Shown in pieces: positions 9,718 to 18,051 of a stretch of 64,000 bases of DNA. Origin of the DNA: Barrientosiimonas humi (GTDB lineage Bacteria; Actinomycetota; Actinomycetes; Actinomycetales; Dermatophilaceae); contig NZ_VFOK01000002.1 in NCBI RefSeq assembly GCF_006716095.1, forward strand, positions 62,001 through 126,000, given 5' to 3'. How positions within the stretch are numbered: position 1 is the first letter of the stretch; every line of letters starts with the position of its first letter. Below the pieces are notes generated by a model. The model did no database searches and had not been told where the DNA came from. It was given only the letters and a program-made list of their open reading frames with translations. The position numbers and the translations under genes were made by a program.

Positions 9718-10665
9718 GTGCTGCTGCGCGTCCTGACCCGCCTCGGGGTGCTGCTGGCGAGCCTGCTCGCCAGCAGCGTCGTCGTGTTCGGACTCATGGC
9801 CGTGCTGCCCGGCAGCCCGGCGCGAGTTGCCTTGGGGGTCAACGCAACCGACGAAGCAGTCGCCGATCTGGAGCGCGAGTTCGGGCTGGACGACCCGCTG
9901 CCCGTGCAGTACTGGCGCTGGATCACCGGGCTGCTGCGCATGGACCTGGGCGAGTCGTACATCTCCCGTGCGGCGATCGCCCCGCAGATCGCCGACCGCT
10001 TCCAGGTCACGCTCTGGCTGGTGGTGTGCGCGATGGTGCTCGCGATGCTCGTGGCCGTGCCGCTCGGCACCCTCATGGCCGTACGCCATCGGCAGCTCTC
10101 CGGGCTGGTCCTGTCGACCCTTTCGCAGGTCGGCGTCTCGATCCCCGCGTTCCTCGCCGGCATCCTGCTCGTCGCGGTGTTCGCGGTCGGCCTGGGCTGG
10201 CTGCCCTCCGGCGGCTGGACGCCACCGGCGCAGGACCCGGCGCTGTTCCTGCAGCAGCTGATCCTGCCGGTCACCTCGCTGGCGCTGGTGCAGGCGGCGG
10301 TGCTCGCGCGCTACGTGCGCAGCTCGGTGCTGGAGGTCATGCGCGAGGACTACATCCGCACGGCGCGGGCCAAGGGACTCAGCCCGATGCGCGCCCTGGT
10401 GCGCCACGGGCTGCGCAACGCGGCGATCCCGGTCGTCACCGTGCTCGGGCTGCAGCTGGCGACGCTGCTGGTCGGCGCGGTCGTCGTCGAGCGGGTCTTC
10501 GTGATCCCGGGGCTGGGGTCGGGGCTGCTCGATGCCGTCGCCAACCGCGACCTGCTGATGGTGCAGGACATCGTCATGCTGCTCGTCGCGGCGGTGCTCG
10601 TCGTGAGCTTCGTCGTCGACCTGCTGTATCTCGTCATCGACCCGCGGCTGCGAGGCGCGCGATGA
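9718..10665 (+). CDS. ABC transporter permease, DppB type
   Basis: The 315-residue inner-membrane permease has about six helices. An N-terminal DppB-like segment (VFGLMAVLPGSPARVALG and FGLDDPLPVQYWRWITGLL) and the EAA loop (MREDYIRTARAKGLSPMRALVRHGLRNA) contact the ATPases. It forms the translocation pore with the product of the next gene. GTG 9718 starts one base after the binding-protein stop. Confidence 0.92.
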   Translation: MLLRVLTRLGVLLASLLASSVVVFGLMAVLPGSPARVALGVNATDEAVADLEREFGLDDPLPVQYWRWITGLLRMDLGESYISRAAIAPQIADRFQVTLWLVVCAMVLAMLVAVPLGTLMAVRHRQLSGLVLSTLSQVGVSIPAFLAGILLVAVFAVGLGWLPSGGWTPPAQDPALFLQQLILPVTSLALVQAAVLARYVRSSVLEVMREDYIRTARAKGLSPMRALVRHGLRNAAIPVVTVLGLQLATLLVGAVVVERVFVIPGLGSGLLDAVANRDLLMVQDIVMLLVAAVLVVSFVVDLLYLVIDPRLRGAR

Positions 10666-11537
10666 CCGCGGCGATCACCCGGCTGCGCCGGCGAGCCAAC
10701 CCCAGCGTCGTGGTGGGCGGCCTGCTCGTGCTCGCCGTCGTCCTGGCCGCGCTCGTGTCGTTCGTCTGGACGCCCTACCCGCCGACGCTCGTCACCCCCG
10801 AGGACCGGCTCGCCGGGTTCTCCGCAGACCACCTGCTGGGCGGCGACCGGCTCGGCCGTGACGTGTTATCCCAGCTGCTGGTCGGTGCGCGCACGACCCT
10901 GCTCGTCGGCATCCTGTCGGTCGGTCTGGCCGCGCTCGTCGGGGTCCCGCTGGGGCTGCTCGCCGCGATGTCGCGCCGGCAGCCCTGGCTCGACGGGCTG
11001 GTCATGCGCGCGAGCGACCTGCTGCTGGCCTTCCCGGCCCTGCTGCTGGCGATCATGCTGGCCGCGGTGTACGGCGGCAGCGTCGTCACCGCGATGGTCG
11101 CCATCGGCATCGCGACCGTCCCCGCGTTCGCCCGCGTGGTGCGCAGCGGTGCGCTCGTGGTGCTGGAGAGCGACTACGTCCTGGCCGCCCGCGCGGCGGG
11201 CCGGCGGCCGTTCGCGATCGCGCTGCGGCACGTGCTGCCCAACGTCATGAACCTGGTCATCGTCCAGGCGTCCGTGTCGTTCGCCATCGCGATCCTCGCG
11301 GAGGCGGCGCTGTCCTACCTCGGCCTCGGCGCGCCCCCGGACACGCCCTCGTGGGGGCGGATGCTGCAGGAGCACCAGTCCTACCTCGACCAGGCGCCGC
11401 GGCTGGTGGTGATCCCCGGGCTCGCGATCGCGCTGGCCGTGCTGGGGTTCAACCTGCTCGGCGACGGCCTGCGCGACCTGCTCGACCCGCGCCTGGCGAA
11501 GCACGTGGCGGGGAGCGACTCGGGGGGCCAACGATGA
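10662..11537 (+). CDS. ABC transporter permease, DppC type
   Basis: The 291-residue permease has the DppC hallmark HLLGGDRLGRDVLSQLLVGARTTLLVG after its first helix. It also has an EAA-type loop (ESDYVLAARAAGRRPFAIALRHVLPN) and the ending LGDGLRDLLDPRL. It pairs with the preceding DppB-type subunit. Its ATG overlaps the upstream stop (ATGA), indicating translational coupling. Confidence 0.92.
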   Translation: MTAAITRLRRRANPSVVVGGLLVLAVVLAALVSFVWTPYPPTLVTPEDRLAGFSADHLLGGDRLGRDVLSQLLVGARTTLLVGILSVGLAALVGVPLGLLAAMSRRQPWLDGLVMRASDLLLAFPALLLAIMLAAVYGGSVVTAMVAIGIATVPAFARVVRSGALVVLESDYVLAARAAGRRPFAIALRHVLPNVMNLVIVQASVSFAIAILAEAALSYLGLGAPPDTPSWGRMLQEHQSYLDQAPRLVVIPGLAIALAVLGFNLLGDGLRDLLDPRLAKHVAGSDSGGQR

Positions 11538-12676
11538 GCGAGATGCCGAGCGGAATCCCAGACCGGTCGAGCCGGGCGGACACAAGCCGGTCGAGCAGGG
11601 CGGGCACAAGCCGGTCGAGCAGGGTGGGCACAAGCCGGTCGAGCAGAGCGGACCCAAGCCGGTCGAGTAGGGGCGAGGCGCTAGCCGAGGCCCGTATCGA
11701 GACCAGGCCCGCCGTGCTGGACGTGCGCGACCTGTCGGTGACGGTGGGGCCGGTCGGTCTGGTGCACGACCTGACGTTCGCGATCGGGCAGGGGGAGCGG
11801 GTCGGCCTGATCGGGGAGTCGGGGTCGGGCAAGTCGATCACCGCCCTGGCGCTCATGGGTCTGCTGCCGGAAGGGCTGTCGGCGACCGGGGACGTACGTC
11901 TGGCCGGGGTCGAGCCGAACCTGCTCACCGCTCCCGAGCGCACCCTCGCGGGGCTGCGCGGACGCACGATGTCGATGATCTTCCAGGAGCCGATGACGGC
12001 GCTCAACCCGACGATGCGGGTCGGCGACCAGGTGGCCGAGGCCATGCGGATCCACCGAACTCGCAGCAACCGCAAGGCTGCTCGCGCGGCGGCGGTCGAG
12101 CTGCTCGACGACGTGGGGCTGCCCTCTCCGGGAGAGGTGGCGCGGGCGTACCCCCATCAGCTGTCGGGCGGGCAGCGGCAACGGGTCGTCACGGCGATCG
12201 CGCTCGCCAACGACCCGGCGCTGCTGATCTGCGACGAGCCGACCACCGCGCTCGACGTGACCGTGCAGGCGCTCGTGCTCGACCTGATCGTGCGCGGGGT
12301 CGCGGCGCGCGAGGCGGCGATGCTGTTCATCACCCACGACCTCGGGGTGGTCGCGACGGTGTGCGACCGCGTGCTGGTGATGTACGGCGGGCGCATCGTC
12401 GAGGCGGGCCCGGTCGCCGAGGTCTTCGCCCGGCCGCGGCACCGCTACACGCAGGGGCTGCTCGCCGCCTCCGACCTCGCGGTGGGAGGCGACGGGCGGC
12501 TGGCCACGATCCCCGGGGCGGTGCCGCAGGCGGGGCAGTTCCCGGCGGGCTGCGTCTTCCGCACCCGGTGCGCCCACGCCGACGCCCGCTGCGAGCAGCA
12601 GCCGCCGTGGGTCGGCGACGAGGACGACGGACACGCCTGCGTGCACCCGGCGACCGGTGAGGAGGGGGCGGCATGA
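11534..12676 (+). CDS. ABC transporter ATPase, DppD type, with a repeat-encoded N-terminal extension
   Basis: The 380-residue ATPase of the dipeptide/oligopeptide importer has Walker [10 protein letters not shown], signature LSGGQRQR, Walker [13 protein letters not shown] and the cysteine-containing C-terminal oligopeptide domain ([14 protein letters not shown]). The start by ATGA overlap with the permease gives an unusual N-terminus. Residues about 11-57 are encoded by four 24-bp repeats plus a REP-like end and read as Ser/Arg-rich units such as TSRSSRAG. The conserved domain begins near residue 61, where an in-frame GTG (11714) could be an alternative start giving about 320 residues. Whether the extension is translated is unknown. 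Confidence 0.88.
   Translation: MSEMPSGIPDRSSRADTSRSSRAGTSRSSRVGTSRSSRADPSRSSRGEALAEARIETRPAVLDVRDLSVTVGPVGLVHDLTFAIGQGERVGLIGESGSGKSITALALMGLLPEGLSATGDVRLAGVEPNLLTAPERTLAGLRGRTMSMIFQEPMTALNPTMRVGDQVAEAMRIHRTRSNRKAARAAAVELLDDVGLPSPGEVARAYPHQLSGGQRQRVVTAIALANDPALLICDEPTTALDVTVQALVLDLIVRGVAAREAAMLFITHDLGVVATVCDRVLVMYGGRIVEAGPVAEVFARPRHRYTQGLLAASDLAVGGDGRLATIPGAVPQAGQFPAGCVFRTRCAHADARCEQQPPWVGDEDDGHACVHPATGEEGAA
11565..11704 (-). repeat. REP-like repeat with 24-bp tandem units, in-frame inside a gene
   Basis: Four 24-bp units start at 11565, 11589, 11613 and 11637, each close to GGTCGAGCAGGGCGGGCACA followed by AGCC. A terminal part at 11661-11704 runs from GGTCGAGTAGG to GTATCGAGACC. Read on the minus strand it is GGTCTCGATACGG ... 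CCTACTCGACCGG, the same layout as the elements at 21947 and 51018. The unit length is a multiple of three, so the host gene stays in frame. Confidence 0.85.
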
Positions 12677-13515
12677 GCGAGGCGCCCGCGGTGCGGCTCA
12701 CCGACGTGACCCGCGACTTCCGGCGGCCACGGCGGTCGTTGCTGCGGCCGGCCCCGGTCGTGCACGCCCTGCGCGGCGTCACCCTCGAGGTGCCGGCGGG
12801 GGAGCGGTTCGGGATCGTCGGCGAGTCGGGGTCGGGCAAGTCCACGCTGCTGCGCATCGTCGCCGGGCTCGACCGCCCGACCAGCGGCCGCGTCGAGATC
12901 GAGGGGCGCGACATCACCGGTCTGCCCGAACGCCGGCTGGGGTTCGTGCGCGACCGGATGCAGCTGGTGCTGCAAGACCCGATCGGCTCCCTCGACCCGC
13001 GCATGAAGGTGGGCGACATCATCGCCGAACCTCTTGTGGCACAAGGGAAACCGCGCCCCCGAGAGCGCATCGCCGAGCTGCTGGAGTCGGTCGGGCTCCC
13101 GGCCGACGCGGCGGACCGATTTCCCCACCAGTTCTCCGGCGGGCAGCGGCAGCGCATCTCCATCGCGCGGGCGCTCGCCCCCGAGCCGCGGATCATCGTG
13201 GCGGACGAGCCGGTGAGCGCGCTCGACGTGTCGGTGCGGGCGCAGGTGCTCAACCTGCTGCTCGAGCTGGTCGAGCGGCTCGACCTGACGCTGCTGTTCG
13301 TCTCGCACGACCTGTCGGTGGTGCGGTACGTCTGCGAGCGGGTCGGCGTGATGAAGGACGGCGAGTTCGTCGAGGTCGGACCGACCGAGCAGGTCTACGA
13401 GCGCCCCGAGCACGCGTACACCCGGTCGCTGGTGGCGGCCATCCCGCACCTGTCCGACGCCCTCGCCGGGCGGTCGGCTGCGGACCTGGCCGCGGACGTA
13501 CGGAAGGAGGGGTGA
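12673..13515 (+). CDS. ABC transporter ATPase, DppF type
   Basis: The 280-residue second ATPase of the importer has Walker [13 protein letters not shown], signature FSGGQRQR and Walker B IIVADEPVSALD, followed by an H-loop (VSHDLSVVRYV). It lacks most of the C-terminal oligopeptide domain. It forms the heterodimer with the DppD-type protein that powers uptake. ATG 12673 overlaps the upstream stop. Confidence 0.92.
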   Translation: MSEAPAVRLTDVTRDFRRPRRSLLRPAPVVHALRGVTLEVPAGERFGIVGESGSGKSTLLRIVAGLDRPTSGRVEIEGRDITGLPERRLGFVRDRMQLVLQDPIGSLDPRMKVGDIIAEPLVAQGKPRPRERIAELLESVGLPADAADRFPHQFSGGQRQRISIARALAPEPRIIVADEPVSALDVSVRAQVLNLLLELVERLDLTLLFVSHDLSVVRYVCERVGVMKDGEFVEVGPTEQVYERPEHAYTRSLVAAIPHLSDALAGRSAADLAADVRKEG

Positions 13516-14615
13516 TGGACGGAAGGGTGATGACGGAAACCGTTGCAGGACCGACGAACTCGCTGCACGACGTGACCGGGCTGCGGGTCGGGCACGCGCA
13601 ACGCATCGGCGACGGCTGGCTGACCGGCACGACCTGCGTGCTCACCGGGCCGGACGGCGCTGTCGGCGGGGTCGACGTGCGCGGCGGCGGCCCGGGCACC
13701 CGCGAGACCGACCTGCTCGACCCGCGCAACGCCGTCGAACGGGTGCACGCGGTCGTGCTGAGCGGGGGGAGCGCCTTCGGGCTCGCGGCCGCGACGGGGG
13801 TCATGGAGCGGCTCGACGATGCCGGCATCGGCTTCCCGCTCGGAGACATCGTGGTGCCCATCGTCCCGGCCGCGGTGGTCTTCGACCTGGGGCGGGGCGG
13901 CGACTTCCGGGCGCGCCCCGACGCGGACATGGGGGCAGCGGCCTACGACGACGCGGTGTCGGTCGACGCGACCGCCGGCGTGGTCGAGGGGAACGTCGGC
14001 GGGGGCACCGGCTCGAAGGTCGGTGGGCTCAAGGGCGCGGTCGGGTCAGCGAGCGCGGTGCTGCCCGACGGCACGACCGTGGCAGCCGTCGTGGTCGCGA
14101 ATGCCATTGGCTCCAGCGCGGATCCGGTCACGGGCGAGCTGTACGCGGCTCGGTTCGGGCTGCCCGGTGACTTCCCGCCGATGAACCCGGCCGACCCGGC
14201 CGAGGTTGCCGCAGCTCGCCGGCTGGCCGAGGAGCGCGCGAAGGCGAGCGGTATGCCGCCGTACGCCATGGCCACCACCATCGGCGTCGTCGCGACCGAC
14301 GCGACGCTCGGCAAGGCGCAGTGCCAGAAGCTGGCGGGCATCGGGCACGACGGGCTGGCCCGGGCGGTGCGTCCGGTGCACACGATGTTCGACGGCGACA
14401 CGATCTTCGCGCTGGCGACCTGCGCCCGGGACGTGCCGGACGCGTGGAGGTTCCACGCGATCCTCGAGGCCGGCGCCGACTGCGTCACGCGGGCGGTCGG
14501 GCGGGCGGTGCTCGCAGCGGAGTCGGTGACCGCGGCGGGCATCACGTGGCGCTCCTACCGCGACGCCCTGCCCTCGGTCTTCCGGGGTCAACCGCGCTTC
14601 CAGGACCGCTCGTGA
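13515..14615 (+). CDS. P1 (S58) family peptidase, DmpA/NylC-like N-terminal nucleophile hydrolase
   Basis: The 366-residue protein belongs to the DmpA/NylC group, whose members are made as a precursor and cut themselves to expose an N-terminal Ser or Thr nucleophile. Seen here are TGLRVGHAQRIGDGWLTGTTC near the start, GGSAFGLAAATGVMERL, and EGNVGGGTGSKVGGLKGAVG. The segment ATTIGVVATDA at Ala253-Thr254-Thr255 aligns by eye with the NylC-type cleavage site, so Thr254 or Thr255 is the likely nucleophile. Members cleave D-aminopeptides, beta-peptides or 6-aminohexanoate oligomers; which applies is unknown. ATG 13515 has AAGGAGG four bases upstream and overlaps the DppF-type stop. Its place in a peptide-importer operon suggests that it processes the imported compound. 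Confidence 0.87.
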   Translation: MDGRVMTETVAGPTNSLHDVTGLRVGHAQRIGDGWLTGTTCVLTGPDGAVGGVDVRGGGPGTRETDLLDPRNAVERVHAVVLSGGSAFGLAAATGVMERLDDAGIGFPLGDIVVPIVPAAVVFDLGRGGDFRARPDADMGAAAYDDAVSVDATAGVVEGNVGGGTGSKVGGLKGAVGSASAVLPDGTTVAAVVVANAIGSSADPVTGELYAARFGLPGDFPPMNPADPAEVAAARRLAEERAKASGMPPYAMATTIGVVATDATLGKAQCQKLAGIGHDGLARAVRPVHTMFDGDTIFALATCARDVPDAWRFHAILEAGADCVTRAVGRAVLAAESVTAAGITWRSYRDALPSVFRGQPRFQDRS

Positions 14616-16078
14616 GCGACGACGGCTGGCGTGGCCGGTGGCCCGAGGGCCTGCCGGTAGGCGACGCCTGGGTGGCAGCGGGTGCCTCGCGCGAGGTCGT
14701 CTTCCCGTACGACGGCAGCGTCGTCGCGCAGGCGCCCGAGGGTGATCCGGTGCTGGCCGGGCAGACGCTGGACGCCGCGGCCAAGGTGCGGCGCGAGGTC
14801 GGCCGGCTCCCGTCGTACGTCCGGCGCGCCGTGCTGCAGGACGTGCACCGCGACGTGGCGGCGAACCGGGAGGACTTCGAGCGGCTGCTGGTGCTCGAGA
14901 CGGGCAAGCCGCTGGTCGACTGCCGGGTCGAGGTGGAGCGCACGCTGCTGACGCTCGAGACGTCGGCGGAGGAGGTGGCGCGGCTGCACGGCGAGACGGT
15001 GCCGCTCGACCTGCTGGCGAGCGGGCGGGGCCTGTTGGGCTTCTGGCAGCGACGGCCGATCGGCGTCGTCGTGGGCATCGCGGGCTACAACTACCCGCTG
15101 CTGCTCGCCGCGCACAAGATCGCGCCGGCCCTCGCGGCGGGATGCCCGGTGATCGCGAAACCCGCTGAGCCCACACCGCTTTCGACCCTCTGGCTGGTGC
15201 ACCTGTTCCGCGAGGCGTTGGCGCGGGCCGGTGCACCGATGGCCGCCGTGCAGCTCGTGACGGGTGACGCCGAGGTGGGGCGCGCCCTGACGACCGACCC
15301 GCGGGTGGGGGCGGTGTCGTTCACCGGATCGGCCGCCGTCGGGCACGCGATCGCGCGGGCCGCGGCACCCACGAAGGTGCTGCTCGAGCTCGGGTCCAAC
15401 GCCGCGCTGGTGGTGAGCGACGACGCCGACCTCGACGCGGCGGCCGCAGCCGTGGTGCGGGGCGGCTACTACGCCTCCGGCCAGGCGTGCATCTCCGTGC
15501 AGCGGGTGATCGTGGTGGAGTCGGTGCGCGACGACTTCGTCCGGCTGCTGCGTGCGGCGATGGCGCAGGTCGTGGTCGGGGACCCGCGCGACGAGGCGAC
15601 CCGCGTCGCGCCGTTGATCGACGCGCGGTCGACCGACCGGGTGCTGGGCTGGGTCCAGGACGCGGCTGCTGCTGGCGCCGAGATCGCCGCGGGCGGGGCG
15701 GCGCGCGGCAGGGCGATCGAGCCCACCGTGCTCGTGGACGTGCCTGCGGGACAACGGGTCTGGGACGAGGAGGTGTTCGGCCCGGTGGTCGCGGTGCGGG
15801 CCGTGCCCGATCTGGACGCCGCGCTCGAGGCCGTCAACGAGTCTCGCTACGGGCTGCACGCCAGCGTCTTCACCCGCTCGCTCGCCACCGCGTTCCGGGC
15901 GATCGAGGAGATCGAGGCGGGAGGGGTCGTGATCAACGAGGTGCCCGGATTCCGGTCCGACGTCATGCCGTACGGCGGGGTCAAGGACTCCGGCATCGGG
16001 CGCGAGGGCCCACGGTTCGCGATCGAGGAGCTCACGGTGACTCGGATGGCCGTGATCCGGCCGGGCGAGCCGGAGTGA
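14612..16078 (+). CDS. NAD(P)-dependent aldehyde dehydrogenase
   Basis: The 488-residue cytoplasmic enzyme oxidises an aldehyde to an acid. Catalytic residues are Cys293 in GQACISVQR, Glu259 in LLELGSNAA and Asn160 in GYNYPLLL. A Rossmann segment (VSFTGSAAVGH) and LAAGCPVIAKPAEPTPLST bind the cofactor. The GYNYP motif, in place of the usual PWNFP, is seen in a subset of family members. GTG 14612 overlaps the peptidase stop (GTGA). Together with the peptidase and SDR it suggests a pathway that frees an amino compound and oxidises it, the aldehyde perhaps being a semialdehyde; that is inference. Confidence 0.9.
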   Translation: MSDDGWRGRWPEGLPVGDAWVAAGASREVVFPYDGSVVAQAPEGDPVLAGQTLDAAAKVRREVGRLPSYVRRAVLQDVHRDVAANREDFERLLVLETGKPLVDCRVEVERTLLTLETSAEEVARLHGETVPLDLLASGRGLLGFWQRRPIGVVVGIAGYNYPLLLAAHKIAPALAAGCPVIAKPAEPTPLSTLWLVHLFREALARAGAPMAAVQLVTGDAEVGRALTTDPRVGAVSFTGSAAVGHAIARAAAPTKVLLELGSNAALVVSDDADLDAAAAAVVRGGYYASGQACISVQRVIVVESVRDDFVRLLRAAMAQVVVGDPRDEATRVAPLIDARSTDRVLGWVQDAAAAGAEIAAGGAARGRAIEPTVLVDVPAGQRVWDEEVFGPVVAVRAVPDLDAALEAVNESRYGLHASVFTRSLATAFRAIEEIEAGGVVINEVPGFRSDVMPYGGVKDSGIGREGPRFAIEELTVTRMAVIRPGEPE

Positions 16079-16106
16079 AGAGCCTGAGTGAAGAACCGGA
16101 GTGAAG
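16068..16106 (+). repeat. three 13-bp tandem repeats across a stop codon
   Basis: Units AGCCGGAGTGAAG (16068), AGCCTGAGTGAAG (16081) and AACCGGAGTGAAG (16094) are contiguous. Each contains GAGTGA. The first holds the TGA stop of the aldehyde dehydrogenase gene, and the third supplies part of the AAGGAG ribosome-binding site of the SDR gene. Confidence 0.8.
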
Positions 16107-16114
16107 GAGCAGGG

Positions 16115-16906
16115 ATGGACGACTCGGGCCACAGCAATCTGGACTACCGCAACCTGTTCGACCTCACCGGCAAGCGGGCGGTGGTCGTCGGCGGAGCCGG
16201 CGGCATCGGCCGCGAGCTGGTCGCGGGACTCGTCGCGTTCGGCGCCGAGGTGGTCGTGGCCGACCGCGACCTGGCCGCCGCGCAGGACGTGACGTCGACG
16301 CTCGAGGGGGCGAGGGCGTACGAGCTGGATGTGCTTGCCCCGCAAGCGATCCCGCGAGCGGCGGAGGCGCTCGACCCGGTCGACGTGCTGGTGCTCACCG
16401 CGGCCACCAACATCCGCAAGCGGATGGTCGACTACGCACCCGAGGAGTTCGAGCGGGTCGTGGCGCTCAACCTCCGGAGCAGCTTCGAGCTGATCAGCGC
16501 GTTCGGCGCGCGCATGGCGCAGCGCGGCAGCGGCAGCATCGTCGCGTTCACCTCGATCCGTGCGGTGACCGTGGAGCCGGGGCAGGGGGCGTACGCCGCG
16601 ACGAAGGCGGGCCTGATGCAGCTGGTGCGCACCGCCGCCGCGGAGCTCGGGCCGGACGGGGTGCGCGTCAACGCCGTCGCGCCGGGCGTGGTCGAGACCC
16701 CACTGACCGAACAGATCCGCGCGAATCCCGAATGGGGCCAGGCGTATTCGGACAAGAGCGCTCTCGGCCGCTGGTCCCGCCCTGACGAGCTGGTCGGTGC
16801 GGTCGTCTATCTCGCCAGCGAGGCGTCGTCCTTCGTCACCGGCTCGCAGCTGTTCGTCGACGGCGGCTGGACCGCCATCGACGGCCGCTACACCCCACCG
16901 ACCTGA
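16115..16906 (+). CDS. short-chain dehydrogenase/reductase
   Basis: The 263-residue classical SDR has the cofactor motif VVVGGAGGIGRE, a catalytic Ser in FTSIRA, and YAATKAG (Tyr-x-x-x-Lys). The ending VTGSQLFVDGGW is typical. It would interconvert an alcohol and ketone with NAD(P). ATG 16115 has AAGGAG at 16104-16109, five bases upstream. It is the last gene of the peptide/amide operon and ends 10 bases from the convergent GNAT gene. Substrate unknown. Confidence 0.9.
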   Translation: MDDSGHSNLDYRNLFDLTGKRAVVVGGAGGIGRELVAGLVAFGAEVVVADRDLAAAQDVTSTLEGARAYELDVLAPQAIPRAAEALDPVDVLVLTAATNIRKRMVDYAPEEFERVVALNLRSSFELISAFGARMAQRGSGSIVAFTSIRAVTVEPGQGAYAATKAGLMQLVRTAAAELGPDGVRVNAVAPGVVETPLTEQIRANPEWGQAYSDKSALGRWSRPDELVGAVVYLASEASSFVTGSQLFVDGGWTAIDGRYTPPT

Positions 16907-16916
16907 CGGCGAAGCC

Positions 16917-17426
16917 CTACTCCTCCAGGGTGCGTGGCGCGGCGAGGTCGAGGCTGAGCGTCGTGAGCCCCTCTACGGTCACGAATCCCAGGCGGCGGTA
17001 GAGATCGAGGGCAGCGTGATTGTCGTGCTCTGTCACCAAGGACAGGCGACTCGCTCCAGCGGCCGACGCCGCGTCCCGAACCGTGGCGACCAGGGCAGCC
17101 GCGACTCCCCGGCGGCGAGCATCGGGGCGCACGTACAGGTCGCGCACCTGCCAGAACCGACCGCGCCCGAGGGAAGCGGGGACGGCGTGGGCGGTGGCCA
17201 GGCCGACCGGCACAGGCGCCGACGGGTTCACGGACGCGGTCAGCACTGTGAGCATCCGTGACTCGACCATCTCGGTGAGCCAGACGAGCGTTCGCTCGGC
17301 GTTGTCCCGGGGCATGCCGTAGTGCTGCCGGTACTGGTCGAACAGGCGACCGGCGGCCGCGAGCGAGTCTCGGGTCTCGCACGTGATGACCCGCACGACC
17401 GGCTCGGTGCCCGCGTCCCCGCTCAC
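16917..17426 (-). CDS. GNAT family N-acetyltransferase
   Basis: The 169-residue GNAT has the acetyl-CoA-binding motif A (LYVRPDARRRGVAAALV, the R/Q-x-x-G-x-G/A type) and the C-terminal segment ALDLYRRLGFVTV. GTG 17426 overlaps the stop of the upstream GNAT gene (GTGA), so the pair is coupled. The substrate cannot be told; family members acetylate small molecules, antibiotics or protein N-termini. It converges on the SDR gene with a 10-base gap. Confidence 0.87.
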   Translation of the reverse strand: MSGDAGTEPVVRVITCETRDSLAAAGRLFDQYRQHYGMPRDNAERTLVWLTEMVESRMLTVLTASVNPSAPVPVGLATAHAVPASLGRGRFWQVRDLYVRPDARRRGVAAALVATVRDAASAAGASRLSLVTEHDNHAALDLYRRLGFVTVEGLTTLSLDLAAPRTLEE

Positions 17427-17980
17427 TGACGCTCCCACGCGGAGCGGCTGATGGCGTACAGCACCTCGCCCTCGTCGGCGCCGGGCACCGGCTCGTCGAA
17501 GTCGAGCAGGTAGGACCGCCAGTGCGTCATGCCGATCGAGCGCATCACGGCGCGGGAGCCGGCGTTGACGGCCATCGTCTCGGCGGTGATGCGGGGCAGC
17601 CCGAGGTCGGCGAAGCCGTAGCGCAGCACCTCGCGCGCGCCCTCGCTGGCGAAGCCGCGGCGCCACGCGCGGCGTATCAGTCGATAGCCGAGCACGCCGT
17701 CACCTGGGTCGCCCTCCTGTGGCTTGCCCACCGGCAGCAGCGCCCACCACCCGATGAACTCCTCGCCCGCGAAACCGGCCCAGTAGCCCATGCCACGCTC
17801 CTGGTGCGCCGGGTTCGTGCGGCGCACCATCGACTCCTCGACCTCGGCGCGGGTGCGCGGCCGCGCGAACAGGTAGCGCAGCACCTCGGGGTCGCTGTCG
17901 AGCTCGACGAGCTGCTCCAGGTGCTCCGGTCCGAGCGGGTCGAGGCGCAGGCGGTCGGTGCGCAGCGGTGGCAGAGGCAT
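17423..17980 (-). CDS. GNAT family N-acetyltransferase (RimJ/RimL-like)
   Basis: The 185-residue protein opens with PPLRTDRLRLDPLGPEHLEQL and has LIRRAWRRGFASEGAREVLRYGF and MAVNAGSRAVMRSIGM. This pattern is that of the Acetyltransf_3 group (RimJ/RimL-like, acting on N-termini or on small molecules). ATG 17980 gives the usual family length. It is translated just before, and overlaps, the next GNAT gene. Confidence 0.88.
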   Translation of the reverse strand: MPLPPLRTDRLRLDPLGPEHLEQLVELDSDPEVLRYLFARPRTRAEVEESMVRRTNPAHQERGMGYWAGFAGEEFIGWWALLPVGKPQEGDPGDGVLGYRLIRRAWRRGFASEGAREVLRYGFADLGLPRITAETMAVNAGSRAVMRSIGMTHWRSYLLDFDEPVPGADEGEVLYAISRSAWERQ

Positions 17981-18051
17981 GTCTCGGATGCTGCCACCCG
18001 GCGGCGGCTGGCGGTGAGTGGTCACGGGTCGCCCGGTGCGCGCGACCGTGC

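Noticed and set aside
11565-11704. CRISPR array from the 24-bp repeats
   Set aside because: No spacers; units are joined head to tail and match REP-like elements.
6716-16906. Naming the genes nylA and nylC
   Set aside because: Family membership is visible but specificity for nylon oligomers is not; other DmpA/amidase substrates are equally possible.
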